Shown here piece after piece: positions 55,606 to 63,479 of a stretch of DNA of 64,000 nucleotides. Made by a program: the position numbers and the translations under genes. The notes below the pieces were generated by a model, which was not told the DNA's origin, did not search any database, and saw only the letters and a list, made by a program, of their open reading frames with translations. Source of the DNA: Pseudomonas sp. Os17 (GTDB lineage Bacteria; Pseudomonadota; Gammaproteobacteria; Pseudomonadales; Pseudomonadaceae); assembly GCF_001547895.1 (NCBI RefSeq), contig NZ_AP014627.1, positions 3,723,501-3,787,500 on the forward strand. The letters run 5' to 3'. Position 1 is the stretch's first letter. Every line of letters starts with the position of its first letter.

Positions 55606-56547
55606 ATGAAAACACCGTTCAAGCGTTGTTTCCTGGTCCTCTGCGCCAGCGCACTGCTGAGTGCCTCCACCTGGGCCGCCGAGCCCGCGTCCTGCAAGAC
55701 CGTGCGCATGGGAGTGGTCAACTGGACCGATGTGATCGCCACCAGCGCCGTGGCCGATGTCCTGCTCACCGGGCTGGGCTACGACAGCAAGCAGACCAGC
55801 GCCGTGCAGCAGATCATCTTCGCCGGCATTCGCGACCAGCGCCTGGACATCTTCCTCGGCTACTGGAAGCCCGCCATGGACCAGAACATCGCGCCCTTCC
55901 TCGAGGCCGGGCAGGTCAAGGTCATGGACCGGCCCAGCCTCACGGACGCCCAGGCGACCCTGGCGGTGCCGGATTACGTGGCCCAGGCGGGGCTGAAAAC
56001 CTTCGCCGACATTGCCCGCTTCAAGGACCAGCTGGGGGGCAAGATCTACGGCATCGAGCCCGGCAGCGGCGCCAACACCACGATCAAGACCATGATCGAC
56101 ACCGACCAATTCGGCCTCAAGGGCTTCAAGCTGATCGAATCCGGCGAGGCCGGGATGCTGGCGGCGGTGCAGCGGGCGATCAATCGCAAGGAATTCGTGG
56201 TGTTCGTCGGCTGGACCCCGCACCCGATGAACATCAACATGGCCATCACCTACCTCACCGGCAGCGAGGACGTGTACGGCCCCAACGAGGGGGCGGCCAC
56301 GGTGTCCACGGTCACCGCGCCGAACTACGCCGAGCGTTGCCCCAACGTGTATCGGCTGCTGCAGAACCTGAACTTCAGCGCGGCCCAGGAAAGCCAGCTG
56401 ATGGTGCCGATCATGCAGCGCAAGACGCCCCAGGACGTGGCCCGACAGTGGCTGCGCGAGCATCCCGAAGACCTGCAGCGCTGGCTGACGGGGGTGAGCA
56501 CCTTCGACGGCGGCGATGGTGTGGCGGCGGTCAAAGCCCACCTGTAA
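55606..56547 (+). CDS. Choline/betaine/carnitine-type ABC substrate-binding protein
   Basis: 313 aa. The start at 55606 (GGAAGAG upstream) gives a signal peptide cut after TWAA. The mature protein fits the ChoX/CbcX/CaiX/BetX group: VRMGVVNWTDVIATSAVAD, DIFLGYWKPAMD, GIEPGSGANTTIK and FVGWTPHPMN contain the aromatic residues that box quaternary amines. No permease or ATPase gene is adjacent, so it is an orphan receptor that probably shares a core transporter (CbcVW in P. aeruginosa). Which amine it prefers cannot be told. An esterase gene follows in the same direction after a REP element. Confidence 0.88.
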   Translation: MKTPFKRCFLVLCASALLSASTWAAEPASCKTVRMGVVNWTDVIATSAVADVLLTGLGYDSKQTSAVQQIIFAGIRDQRLDIFLGYWKPAMDQNIAPFLEAGQVKVMDRPSLTDAQATLAVPDYVAQAGLKTFADIARFKDQLGGKIYGIEPGSGANTTIKTMIDTDQFGLKGFKLIESGEAGMLAAVQRAINRKEFVVFVGWTPHPMNINMAITYLTGSEDVYGPNEGAATVSTVTAPNYAERCPNVYRLLQNLNFSAAQESQLMVPIMQRKTPQDVARQWLREHPEDLQRWLTGVSTFDGGDGVAAVKAHL

Positions 56548-56555
56548 CCGCCTGT

Positions 56556-56620
56556 CGCAGCAGCCGGCTTGCCGGCGAAGGCCGCCTCACGCAGCTCTTC
56601 GCCAGCAAGCCGGCGCCCAC
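56556..56620. repeat. REP pair (compact REPIN)
   Basis: AGCAGCCGGCTTGCCGGCGA at the left and TTCGCCAGCAAGCCGGCGCC at the right form inverted REPs with a short spacer, between the binding-protein gene and the esterase gene. Confidence 0.7.
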
Positions 56621-56637
56621 CCCCAGCGAGGCTATCC

Positions 56638-57570
56638 ATGAGCCATTACCCGCTTTCCGCCGAGCTGACGGCCTTCGTCCGACGCACCCTGAGCTACACC
56701 AGCGCCGACAGCAGCCTCAAAGGCCTGCGCGACAGCTATGAACGCATGTGCCGGGACTTCACCCCGCCCCGTCCCCCCGGGCTGGCCGTGCATGACCTGC
56801 AACTGGCAAAGGTGCCGCTGCGGGCCTATCACCCGGACCGCCCGGCCCCCGCGTCCGGCTGGCCCTGGCTGCTGTACCTGCACGGCGGCGGCTGGGTGCT
56901 GGGCAGCCTGGACTCCCACGATTTCATCTGCGCCGCACTGGCCGACGAACTGGACATACTGGTGATCGCCGTGGACTACCGACGGGCTCCGGAACATCCG
57001 TTCCCGGCGGCTTTCGACGATTGCCTGGGGGTCTGGCGCGCCCTGGAGCAGGGCCTGAGCCCGCTGCCCCTGGACAGCCGGCGACGGCTGGTGATGGGCG
57101 ACAGCGCCGGGGGCAATCTGGCCGCGGCCCTGTGCCTGGCCCTGCGCGACGCCGCCGAACCCTTGCCCGCCGCCCAGGTGCTGGTCTACCCCGGACTGGG
57201 TGGCGCGGCCGACCTGCCCTCGCGCAGCCAGTACGCCGATGCCCCGCTGCTCAGCAGCAGCGACCTGGACTGTTTCCAGGCCCTGTACCTGCCCGGCCGG
57301 CCACAGCGCTCGGCCTATGCCCGGCCGCTGCTGGCGGAGCAGTTCAGCGGCCTGCCGCCGGCCTTCATCGCCCTGGCGCAGTTCGACCCGCTGCGCGACG
57401 ACGGCGAATGCTATCACCGGCACCTGCTCGGGGCCGGGGTCGCCAGCCAGCTGTACCCCGGCCTCGGGCTGGTGCACGGTTGCCTGCGCGCCAGGGGCCT
57501 GGCCGCCGAAGTCGACGCGCTCTACAGCGCCCTGTTGCGCTACCTGCAGCAGCACCTGGAGCGTCCCTGA
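56638..57570 (+). CDS. HSL-type alpha/beta hydrolase (esterase)
   Basis: 310 aa from the ATG at 56638. The hormone-sensitive-lipase oxyanion motif is HGGG (in LYLHGGGWVLGS), the nucleophile elbow GDSAGG, and DYRRAPEHPFPAAFDD is the conserved HSL segment. The acid is probably in QFDPLRDDGE and the His in LGLVHG. Cytoplasmic, no signal peptide. Substrate unknown; its place behind a choline/betaine receptor hints at choline or carnitine esters, but this is only context. Confidence 0.88.
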   Translation: MSHYPLSAELTAFVRRTLSYTSADSSLKGLRDSYERMCRDFTPPRPPGLAVHDLQLAKVPLRAYHPDRPAPASGWPWLLYLHGGGWVLGSLDSHDFICAALADELDILVIAVDYRRAPEHPFPAAFDDCLGVWRALEQGLSPLPLDSRRRLVMGDSAGGNLAAALCLALRDAAEPLPAAQVLVYPGLGGAADLPSRSQYADAPLLSSSDLDCFQALYLPGRPQRSAYARPLLAEQFSGLPPAFIALAQFDPLRDDGECYHRHLLGAGVASQLYPGLGLVHGCLRARGLAAEVDALYSALLRYLQQHLERP

Positions 57571-57656
57571 GGGCGACCGTTGGTCAGCCATCCACGGCCG
57601 CGCGGGGTATTTCCTGTCTTGGCACCCTTGACGGCGAACGGCATTTTGCGGTTTCC

Positions 57657-57670
57657 TGAAACCGGTTTCA
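57657..57670. promoter_or_regulatory. PtxS operator upstream of ptxS
   Basis: Perfect palindrome TGAAACCGGTTTCA, the published PtxS site, 56 bases before the ptxS start. It should mediate autorepression relieved by 2-ketogluconate. Confidence 0.92.
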
Positions 57671-57725
57671 GCCTGATCTCCGGAAAGACTGCAAACCGAT
57701 AATTCCAAGAATAAGGTCCGCGCCC

Positions 57726-58742
57726 GTGAATCCGTTTTCCGCCGCCCAGCGCAATCGCGTCACCATGCTCGATGTCGCCCGTCATGCCGGGGTCTCCAAG
57801 GCCAGCGTGTCGCGCTTCATCGGCGACGACCGCGCCCTGCTGTCCACCGCCACCGCCTTGCGCATCGAGCAAGCCATCAACGACCTGGGCTACCGCCCGA
57901 ACCAGATGGCCCGCGGCCTCAAGCGCGGGCGCACGCGGCTGATCGGCATGCTGGTGGCGGATATCCGCAACCCCTATTCGATTGCCGTGATGCACGGCGT
58001 GGAAACCGCCTGCCGCCAGCACGGCTACAGCCTGGTGGTGTGCAACACCGACCGTGACGACGAACAGGAAGCCCGGCACCTGGCCAACCTGCGGGCCTAC
58101 AACATCGAAGGCCTGATCGTGAACACCCTGGGCCACCACCTGGAGCAGTTGCTGGAATTGCAGCAGGAAATGCCCCTGGTGCTGGTGGACCGCAAGCTCG
58201 ACCCCCTGCACGCCGATCTGGTGGGCCTGGACAATCCGGCGGCGGTGCACAGCGCCATCGAGCACCTGGAACACCAGGGCTACCGCGACCTGCTGCTGGT
58301 CAGCGAACCCCATGACGGCACCAGCTCACGGCTCGAACGCAGCGCCGCGTTCCAGGCCGAGATCGCCCGGCGCCCGGCCTTGCGCGGCCAGTCGCTGGAA
58401 ACCGGCGAGGCCCTGGCCCGCCACCTGAAGGACTTTCTCGACACGCCCGGTCCCGGGCCCAAGGCGCTGTTCTGCGCCAACGGCGTGGCGACCCTGGCGG
58501 CGACCCGCGCCCTGCGCGAACTGCAGTGCCCGCTGTTCGAGGGCATCGGCCTGATCGCCCTCGACGACCTGGACTGGTACCCCCTGGTGGGCAGCGGCAT
58601 CACCGCCCTGGCCCAGCCCACCGCCGCCATCGGCGCCAGCGCCTTCGACTGCCTGCTCAAGCGTCTGCGGGGCGACGAGGCCGCGCCGCGGGTGATGGAT
58701 TTTCCGACGCAATTGATCGTGCGCGGCTCCACCGTGTTGTAA
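57726..58742 (+). CDS. ptxS: PtxS, LacI-family repressor of 2-ketogluconate use
   Basis: 338 aa with a GTG start at 57726 (AAGG nine bases upstream). The LacI-type helix-turn-helix (MLDVARHAGVSKASVSRFIG, residues about 15-34) has the hinge YRPNQMARGLKRGRTRLIG. A periplasmic-binding-protein-like effector domain follows. PtxS binds 2-ketogluconate and represses itself and the kgu operon; both operators are present here. Gene order ptxS-kguE-K-T-D is that of P. aeruginosa. Confidence 0.96.
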   Translation: MNPFSAAQRNRVTMLDVARHAGVSKASVSRFIGDDRALLSTATALRIEQAINDLGYRPNQMARGLKRGRTRLIGMLVADIRNPYSIAVMHGVETACRQHGYSLVVCNTDRDDEQEARHLANLRAYNIEGLIVNTLGHHLEQLLELQQEMPLVLVDRKLDPLHADLVGLDNPAAVHSAIEHLEHQGYRDLLLVSEPHDGTSSRLERSAAFQAEIARRPALRGQSLETGEALARHLKDFLDTPGPGPKALFCANGVATLAATRALRELQCPLFEGIGLIALDDLDWYPLVGSGITALAQPTAAIGASAFDCLLKRLRGDEAAPRVMDFPTQLIVRGSTVL

Positions 58743-58782
58743 CGGTGGCGGCACGCGCCACAAGGCTTTTTTCGAACAAAAA

Positions 58783-58796
58783 TGAAACCGGTTTCA
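58783..58796. promoter_or_regulatory. PtxS operator upstream of kguE
   Basis: Second perfect TGAAACCGGTTTCA, 12 bases before the kguE ATG and 40 bases after the ptxS stop. Such a position close to the start implies that bound PtxS blocks transcription elongation or that the promoter lies just upstream. Confidence 0.92.
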
Positions 58797-58808
58797 GAGG
58801 TCAGGAAC

Positions 58809-59591
58809 ATGCAGCGATCCCCCGTTTCCATCAGTCTGTCCAGCTACGGCGCGGACCTTGTGCGCGAGCACGGTCAGGCGCATTTCATCCCCCTGGTGGC
58901 CGCCGCCGGCGCGTCCTGCATTGAATGGCGCGAAGAGCTGCTGAGCGGCGAAAACCCCGCGCAGCTGGCCCAAGGCGCCGAGCAACATGGCCTGGAAAGC
59001 GTGTTTTCCTCACCCCTGGAGCTGTGGCAGGCCGAGCGCCGCGCGCCCAACCTCGAACTCGCCGCCGCCTTGCAGCGGGCCCGGGCGTTCGGCGCCCGCG
59101 ACCTCAAGGTGTCCCTCGGTCACTTCAGCGAGCATCACGACCTGCACAGCCTCGCCAGCCTGCTGGCGGATCAGCCGGTGCGGCTGTTGGTGGAGAACGA
59201 CCAGACCGGGCACGGTGGCCGCATCGAACCCTTCCAGCGCTTTTTCAGCGCCGTGGAGGCGCTGAACCTGCCGCTGCGCATGACCTTCGATATCGGCAAC
59301 TGGCAATGGCAGGCGCAGTCGGCGCTCGACGCCGCGCGCCTGCTGGGCCGCCACGTGGCCTATGTGCACTGCAAGGCCGTGCGCCTGCGAACCGATGGCA
59401 AGCGGGTGGCCGTAGCGCCGGACGCCCCGGACCTGCAGCAGTGGGAACACCTGCTGCGGCACATGACCCAAGGTATTACCCGGGCCGTGGAATACCCGCT
59501 GCAAGGCGCCGACCTGCTGCAGGTCAGCGCCCTGCAGGTGAACCTGCTGGCCGGCCTCGGTCAGTCGCGACTGGAGCCTGCCCATGTCTGA
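58809..59591 (+). CDS. kguE: KguE, TIM-barrel sugar epimerase/isomerase family
   Basis: 260 aa from the ATG at 58809 with AGAGG eight bases upstream. An earlier ATG at 58782 lies inside the PtxS operator and is rejected. AP-endonuclease-2 / xylose-isomerase-like fold: SLSSYGADLVREHGQAHFIP, a metal-ligand Glu in LLVENDQTGHGGR and Asp in TFDIGNWQW, and HCKAVRLRTDGK. It belongs to the kgu operon, but its exact step in 2-ketogluconate catabolism is not settled. Overlaps kguK by eight bases. Confidence 0.92.
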   Translation: MQRSPVSISLSSYGADLVREHGQAHFIPLVAAAGASCIEWREELLSGENPAQLAQGAEQHGLESVFSSPLELWQAERRAPNLELAAALQRARAFGARDLKVSLGHFSEHHDLHSLASLLADQPVRLLVENDQTGHGGRIEPFQRFFSAVEALNLPLRMTFDIGNWQWQAQSALDAARLLGRHVAYVHCKAVRLRTDGKRVAVAPDAPDLQQWEHLLRHMTQGITRAVEYPLQGADLLQVSALQVNLLAGLGQSRLEPAHV

Positions 59592-60546
59592 GATCGATAT
59601 CCTGTCCTTCGGTGAAACCATGGCGATGTTTGTCGCCGAACACAGCGGCGATCTGGCCCGGGTCGAGCACTTTCACAAGCGCATCGCCGGGGCCGACAGC
59701 AACGTCGCCATCGGCCTGTCGCGCCTGGGCTTCAAGGTGGCCTGGCTGAGCCGGGTCGGCAACGACTCCCTGGGACGCTTCGTGCTCGACACCCTCGAAG
59801 CCGAGGGCCTGGACTGCCGCTTCGTGCGCCGCGACCCGCTGCACCCTACCGGCTTTCAGCTCAAGTCCCGGGAAGACACCGGCGACGACCCGCGGGTCGA
59901 ATACTTCCGCCGCGGCTCGGCGGCCAGCCACCTGAGCCTCGACGACCTGGCCCCGGCCCTGCTCCAGGCCCGTCACCTGCACGCCACCGGCATTCCCCCG
60001 GCCCTCTCGGACTCGGCCCGGGAGCTGTCCGGCCACCTGATGCAGACCCAGCGCGCCAGCGGCCGCAGCGTGTCGTTCGATCCCAATCTGCGTCCCGGCC
60101 TGTGGGCCAGCGAAGCGCTGATGATCCGTGAGATCAACCGCCTCGCGGCCCTGGCCCACTGGGTGCTGCCGGGCCTCGGCGAGGGTCGCCTGCTCACCGG
60201 CCGTGACGACCCGGCGGACATTGCCGCGTTCTACCTGGACCAGGGCGCCGAAGCCGTGGTGATCAAGCTCGGCGCCCATGGCGCCTACTACCGCACCCAC
60301 CTGGACGCTGGCTTCGTCGACGGCGTGCCGGTGCCCCAGGTGGTGGACACCGTCGGCGCCGGCGATGCCTTCGCCGTGGGCCTGATCAGCGCCCTGCTGG
60401 AAAGCCGCAGCGTGATCGAAGCGGTGCAGCGCGCCAACTGGGTCGGCAGCCGCGCGATACAGAGCCGGGGCGACATGGAAGGCCTGCCCCGACGCCACGA
60501 ACTGCCGGACCAGGCAGCGCCCCTGAAAACCGCCTGCGCCCTGTAG
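59584..60546 (+). CDS. kguK: KguK, 2-ketogluconate kinase (PfkB family)
   Basis: 320 aa. PfkB-family markers are the N-terminal GAD-SNVAIGLSRLG block, FDPNLRPGLW and the ATP/catalytic motif DTVGAGDAFAVGL. It phosphorylates 2-ketogluconate to 2-keto-6-phosphogluconate in the cytoplasm. The gene ends ...ACAL-TAG, where TAG is part of the first GTAGGAGC of a REPIN, so the repeat supplies the stop codon. Confidence 0.95.
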   Translation: MSEIDILSFGETMAMFVAEHSGDLARVEHFHKRIAGADSNVAIGLSRLGFKVAWLSRVGNDSLGRFVLDTLEAEGLDCRFVRRDPLHPTGFQLKSREDTGDDPRVEYFRRGSAASHLSLDDLAPALLQARHLHATGIPPALSDSARELSGHLMQTQRASGRSVSFDPNLRPGLWASEALMIREINRLAALAHWVLPGLGEGRLLTGRDDPADIAAFYLDQGAEAVVIKLGAHGAYYRTHLDAGFVDGVPVPQVVDTVGAGDAFAVGLISALLESRSVIEAVQRANWVGSRAIQSRGDMEGLPRRHELPDQAAPLKTACAL

Positions 60547-60623
60547 GAGCTGGCTTGCCAGCGAAGGGGCCCGCCAGGGCGATGCAAGGCTCGAGGGCCC
60601 TTTCGCCGGCAAGCCGGCTCCTG
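60543..60623. repeat. REPIN at the kguK 3' end
   Basis: GTAGGAGCTGGCTTGCCAGC at the left pairs with GCCGGCAAGCCGGCTCCTGC at the right. The left end overlaps the kguK stop codon. It lies inside the kgu operon between kguK and kguT. Confidence 0.88.
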
Positions 60624-60700
60624 CACAACAGCAGTGCGCATGCGAACAAAAAACCAGAACCACCTGTTGCGACAAAAACAACAAGCTCAGGAGAACTTTC

Positions 60701-61996
60701 ATGGACAGCCTCAAACTCGCCGCCCGCCGCTGGTGGTACATCATGCCGATTGTCTTCATCACCTACAGCCTGGCCTACCTGGACCGCGCCAACTATGGCT
60801 TCGCCGCCGCCTCCGGGATGGCCAACGACCTGCAGATCACCCCGGGGCTGTCCTCGCTCCTGGGGGCGCTGTTCTTCCTCGGCTATTTCTTCTTCCAGGT
60901 GCCGGGGGCGATCTACGCGCAAAAACGCAGCGTGAAGAAGCTGATTTTCGTTAGCCTGATCCTCTGGGGCGGCCTGGCCACCCTCACCGGGATCGTGTCC
61001 AACGCCTACATGCTGATCGCCATCCGCTTCATGCTCGGGGTGGTGGAAGCGGCGGTGATGCCGGCGATGCTGGTGTACCTGTGCCACTGGTTCACCCGGG
61101 CCGAACGTTCCCGGGCCAATACCTTCCTGATCCTCGGCAACCCGGTGACCATGCTCTGGATGTCGGTGGTCTCGGGCTATCTGGTGGAGCATTTCAGCTG
61201 GCGCTGGATGTTCATCGTCGAAGGCTTGCCGGCGGTGCTCTGGGCCTTTATCTGGTGGCGCCTGGCCGATGACCGGCCCAGCCAGGCCCAGTGGCTCAGC
61301 CCCCAGGAGAAGCAGGACCTGGAAAGCGCCCTGGCCGCCGAACAGCAAGGCATCAAGGCGATGAAGAACTACGCCGAAGCCTTCCGCTCGCCCAAGGTGA
61401 TCATCCTCGCCCTGCAGTTTTTCTGCTGGAGCATCGGGGTCTACGGTTTCGTCCTGTGGCTGCCGTCGATCCTCAAGCACGGCGCGCAAATGGACATGGT
61501 CGAAGCCGGCTGGCTCTCGGCCCTGCCCTACCTGGCGGCGGTGATCGCCATGCTTGCGGTGTCCTGGGGTTCGGACCGGACCCAGAAGCGCAAGCGCTTC
61601 GTCTGGCCGCCGCTGCTGGTGGCCGCCATCGCCTTCTACGCCTCCTACCTGCTGGGTGCCGAGCACTTCTGGTGGTCCTACGGCCTGCTGGTGATCGCCG
61701 GAGCCTGCATGTACGCGCCCTATGGGCCGTTCTTCGCCATCGTTCCGGAGATTCTCCCGGCCAACGTGGCCGGCGGCGCCATGGCCCTGATCAACAGCAT
61801 GGGGGCCCTGGGCTCCTTCGGCGGCTCCTACCTGGTGGGCTACCTGAACAGCGCCACCGGCTCCCCCGGTGCCTCCTACCTGCTGATGAGCGGCGCGCTG
61901 CTGCTCTCGGTGCTGCTGACCCTGCTGCTGACGCCCGGCGCCGGAGCGCCTCGGGCCAAGGGCCTGCCCCTGCCGCGCCGCCTGGCCCACTCCTGA
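60701..61996 (+). CDS. kguT: KguT, 2-ketogluconate MFS transporter
   Basis: 431 aa, twelve membrane segments. The start has AGGAG six bases upstream. The anion:cation symporter group pattern is seen in YLDRANYGFAAASGMANDL, and GYFFFQVPGAIYA with RFMLGVVEAAVMPAML. The central loop carries DRPSQAQWLSPQEKQDLE. Imports 2-ketogluconate across the inner membrane. Follows kguK after a REPIN, which may lower downstream expression. Confidence 0.94.
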   Translation: MDSLKLAARRWWYIMPIVFITYSLAYLDRANYGFAAASGMANDLQITPGLSSLLGALFFLGYFFFQVPGAIYAQKRSVKKLIFVSLILWGGLATLTGIVSNAYMLIAIRFMLGVVEAAVMPAMLVYLCHWFTRAERSRANTFLILGNPVTMLWMSVVSGYLVEHFSWRWMFIVEGLPAVLWAFIWWRLADDRPSQAQWLSPQEKQDLESALAAEQQGIKAMKNYAEAFRSPKVIILALQFFCWSIGVYGFVLWLPSILKHGAQMDMVEAGWLSALPYLAAVIAMLAVSWGSDRTQKRKRFVWPPLLVAAIAFYASYLLGAEHFWWSYGLLVIAGACMYAPYGPFFAIVPEILPANVAGGAMALINSMGALGSFGGSYLVGYLNSATGSPGASYLLMSGALLLSVLLTLLLTPGAGAPRAKGLPLPRRLAHS

Positions 61997-62015
61997 ACTG
62001 CCACAGAGAACCGTC

Positions 62016-63011
62016 ATGAAAAAACACCTGGTGCTGTACAAGAAACTCTCGCCGTCGCTGATGGCGCGCCTGCAGGAACAGACCGAGGTCACCCTGATCG
62101 AGGACCTGGGCCCCAACGGCCTCAAGGCCCTGCGCCAGGCCCTGCCCAGCGCCGACGGGTTGCTGGGGGCCAGCCTGCGCCTGGACGCCGAACTGCTGGA
62201 CCTGGCACCGCGCCTGCAGGCGGTGGCCAGCGTCTCGGTGGGGGTCGACAACTACGACATCGACTACCTGACCCAACGTGGGATCCTGCTCAGCAACACC
62301 CCGGACGTGCTCACCGAAACCACCGCCGACACCGGCTTCGCGCTGATCCTGGCCACCGCCCGGCGGGTGGTGGAACTGGCCAACCTGGTGCGCGCCGGGC
62401 AATGGCAGCGCAACATCGGTCCGCTGCATTTCGGCAGCGACGTGCACGGCAAGACCCTGGGCATCATCGGCATGGGCCGCATTGGCGAGGCGTTGGCCCA
62501 GCGCGGGCATTTCGGCTTCGGCATGCCGCTGATCTACCACAGCAACCGCCCCAAGCCGGCGGTGGAACAACGCTTCAATGCCCGCTACCGGAGCCTGGAG
62601 CAACTGCTGCAAGAGGCCGACTTCATCTGCCTGACCCTGCCCTTGACCGAAAAGACCCAGGGGCTGATTGGCCGCCGCGAACTGGCGCTGATGCGCCCGG
62701 AGAGCATCTTCATCAATATTTCCCGGGGCAAGGTGGTGGACGAAGCGGCGCTGATCGAAGCCTTGCAGGCCCGGCGGATCCGCGGCGCCGGGCTGGACGT
62801 GTTCGAGCGCGAACCGCTGGACCCGGACTCACCGCTGCTGCAACTGCCCAACGTGGTGGCCACTCCGCACATGGGCTCGGCCACCCACGAAACCCGCGAA
62901 GCCATGGCCCGCTGCGCCGTGGACAACCTGCTGGCGGCCCTGTCCGGCCAGCGCCCGCCCAACCTGGTCAATAGCGCCGCGTGGAGCCTCGGGACACGAC
63001 AGACCGGTTAA
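62016..63011 (+). CDS. kguD: KguD, 2-keto-6-phosphogluconate reductase
   Basis: 331 aa, D-2-hydroxyacid dehydrogenase family. The Rossmann motif is GIIGMGRIGEALAQRG, catalytic Arg is in NISRGKVVDEAALIEAL, Glu in DVFEREPL and His in ATPHMGSAT. SVSVGVDNYDID is the family substrate-loop region. It reduces 2-keto-6-phosphogluconate to 6-phosphogluconate, feeding the Entner-Doudoroff route. Last gene of the operon; a REPIN array follows. Confidence 0.94.
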   Translation: MKKHLVLYKKLSPSLMARLQEQTEVTLIEDLGPNGLKALRQALPSADGLLGASLRLDAELLDLAPRLQAVASVSVGVDNYDIDYLTQRGILLSNTPDVLTETTADTGFALILATARRVVELANLVRAGQWQRNIGPLHFGSDVHGKTLGIIGMGRIGEALAQRGHFGFGMPLIYHSNRPKPAVEQRFNARYRSLEQLLQEADFICLTLPLTEKTQGLIGRRELALMRPESIFINISRGKVVDEAALIEALQARRIRGAGLDVFEREPLDPDSPLLQLPNVVATPHMGSATHETREAMARCAVDNLLAALSGQRPPNLVNSAAWSLGTRQTG

Positions 63012-63041
63012 GGAATTGCCCCCACCACGCCCCTCGCGACC

Positions 63042-63455
63042 GTAGGAGCTGGCTTGCCAGCGAAGGCGCTCACCAGGGCAATGCAAGACCTGATGGTCGC
63101 TTCGCCGGCAAGCCGGCTCCTACGAAAATATCGTGCAGTGCCAGGGCGACCGTAGGAGCTGGCTTGCCAGCGAAGGCGCTCACCAGGGCAATGCAAGACC
63201 TGATGGCCGCTTCGCCGGCAAGCCGGCTCCTACGAAAATATCGTGCAGTGCCAGGGCGACCGTAGGAGCTGGCTTGCCAGCGAAGGCGCTCACCAGGGCA
63301 ATGCAAGACCTGATGGCCGCTTCGCCGGCAAGCCGGCTCCTACGAAAATATCGTGCAATGCCAGGGCGGCCGTAGGAGCTGGCTTGCCAGCGAAGGCGCT
63401 CACCAGGGCGATGCAAGATCTGATGGCCGCTTCGCCGGCAAGCCGGCTCCTGCAA
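63042..63455. repeat. Tandem array of four REPINs, exact 110-base period
   Basis: GTAGGAGCTGGCTTGCCAGC begins at 63042, 63152, 63262 and 63372, exactly 110 bases apart. Each unit contains a facing CTTCGCCGGCAAGCCGGCTC and an identical or nearly identical spacer CACCAGGGCAATGCAAGACC. Linkers are TACGAAAATATCGTGCAGTG-type. The fourth unit lacks the linker and ends differently. The near identity points to recent duplication. The frames inside are repeat-derived. Confidence 0.95.
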
Positions 63456-63479
63456 GAGGCGACGCGGTACGTCTGGCGC

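Noticed and set aside
58782-58808. Upstream ATG of kguE
   Set aside because: It lies within the PtxS operator and lacks a ribosome binding site; ATG 58809 fits better.
63042-63455. CRISPR array
   Set aside because: Repeats are 80 or more bases, palindromic REPINs, and the spacers are also identical; no cas genes nearby.
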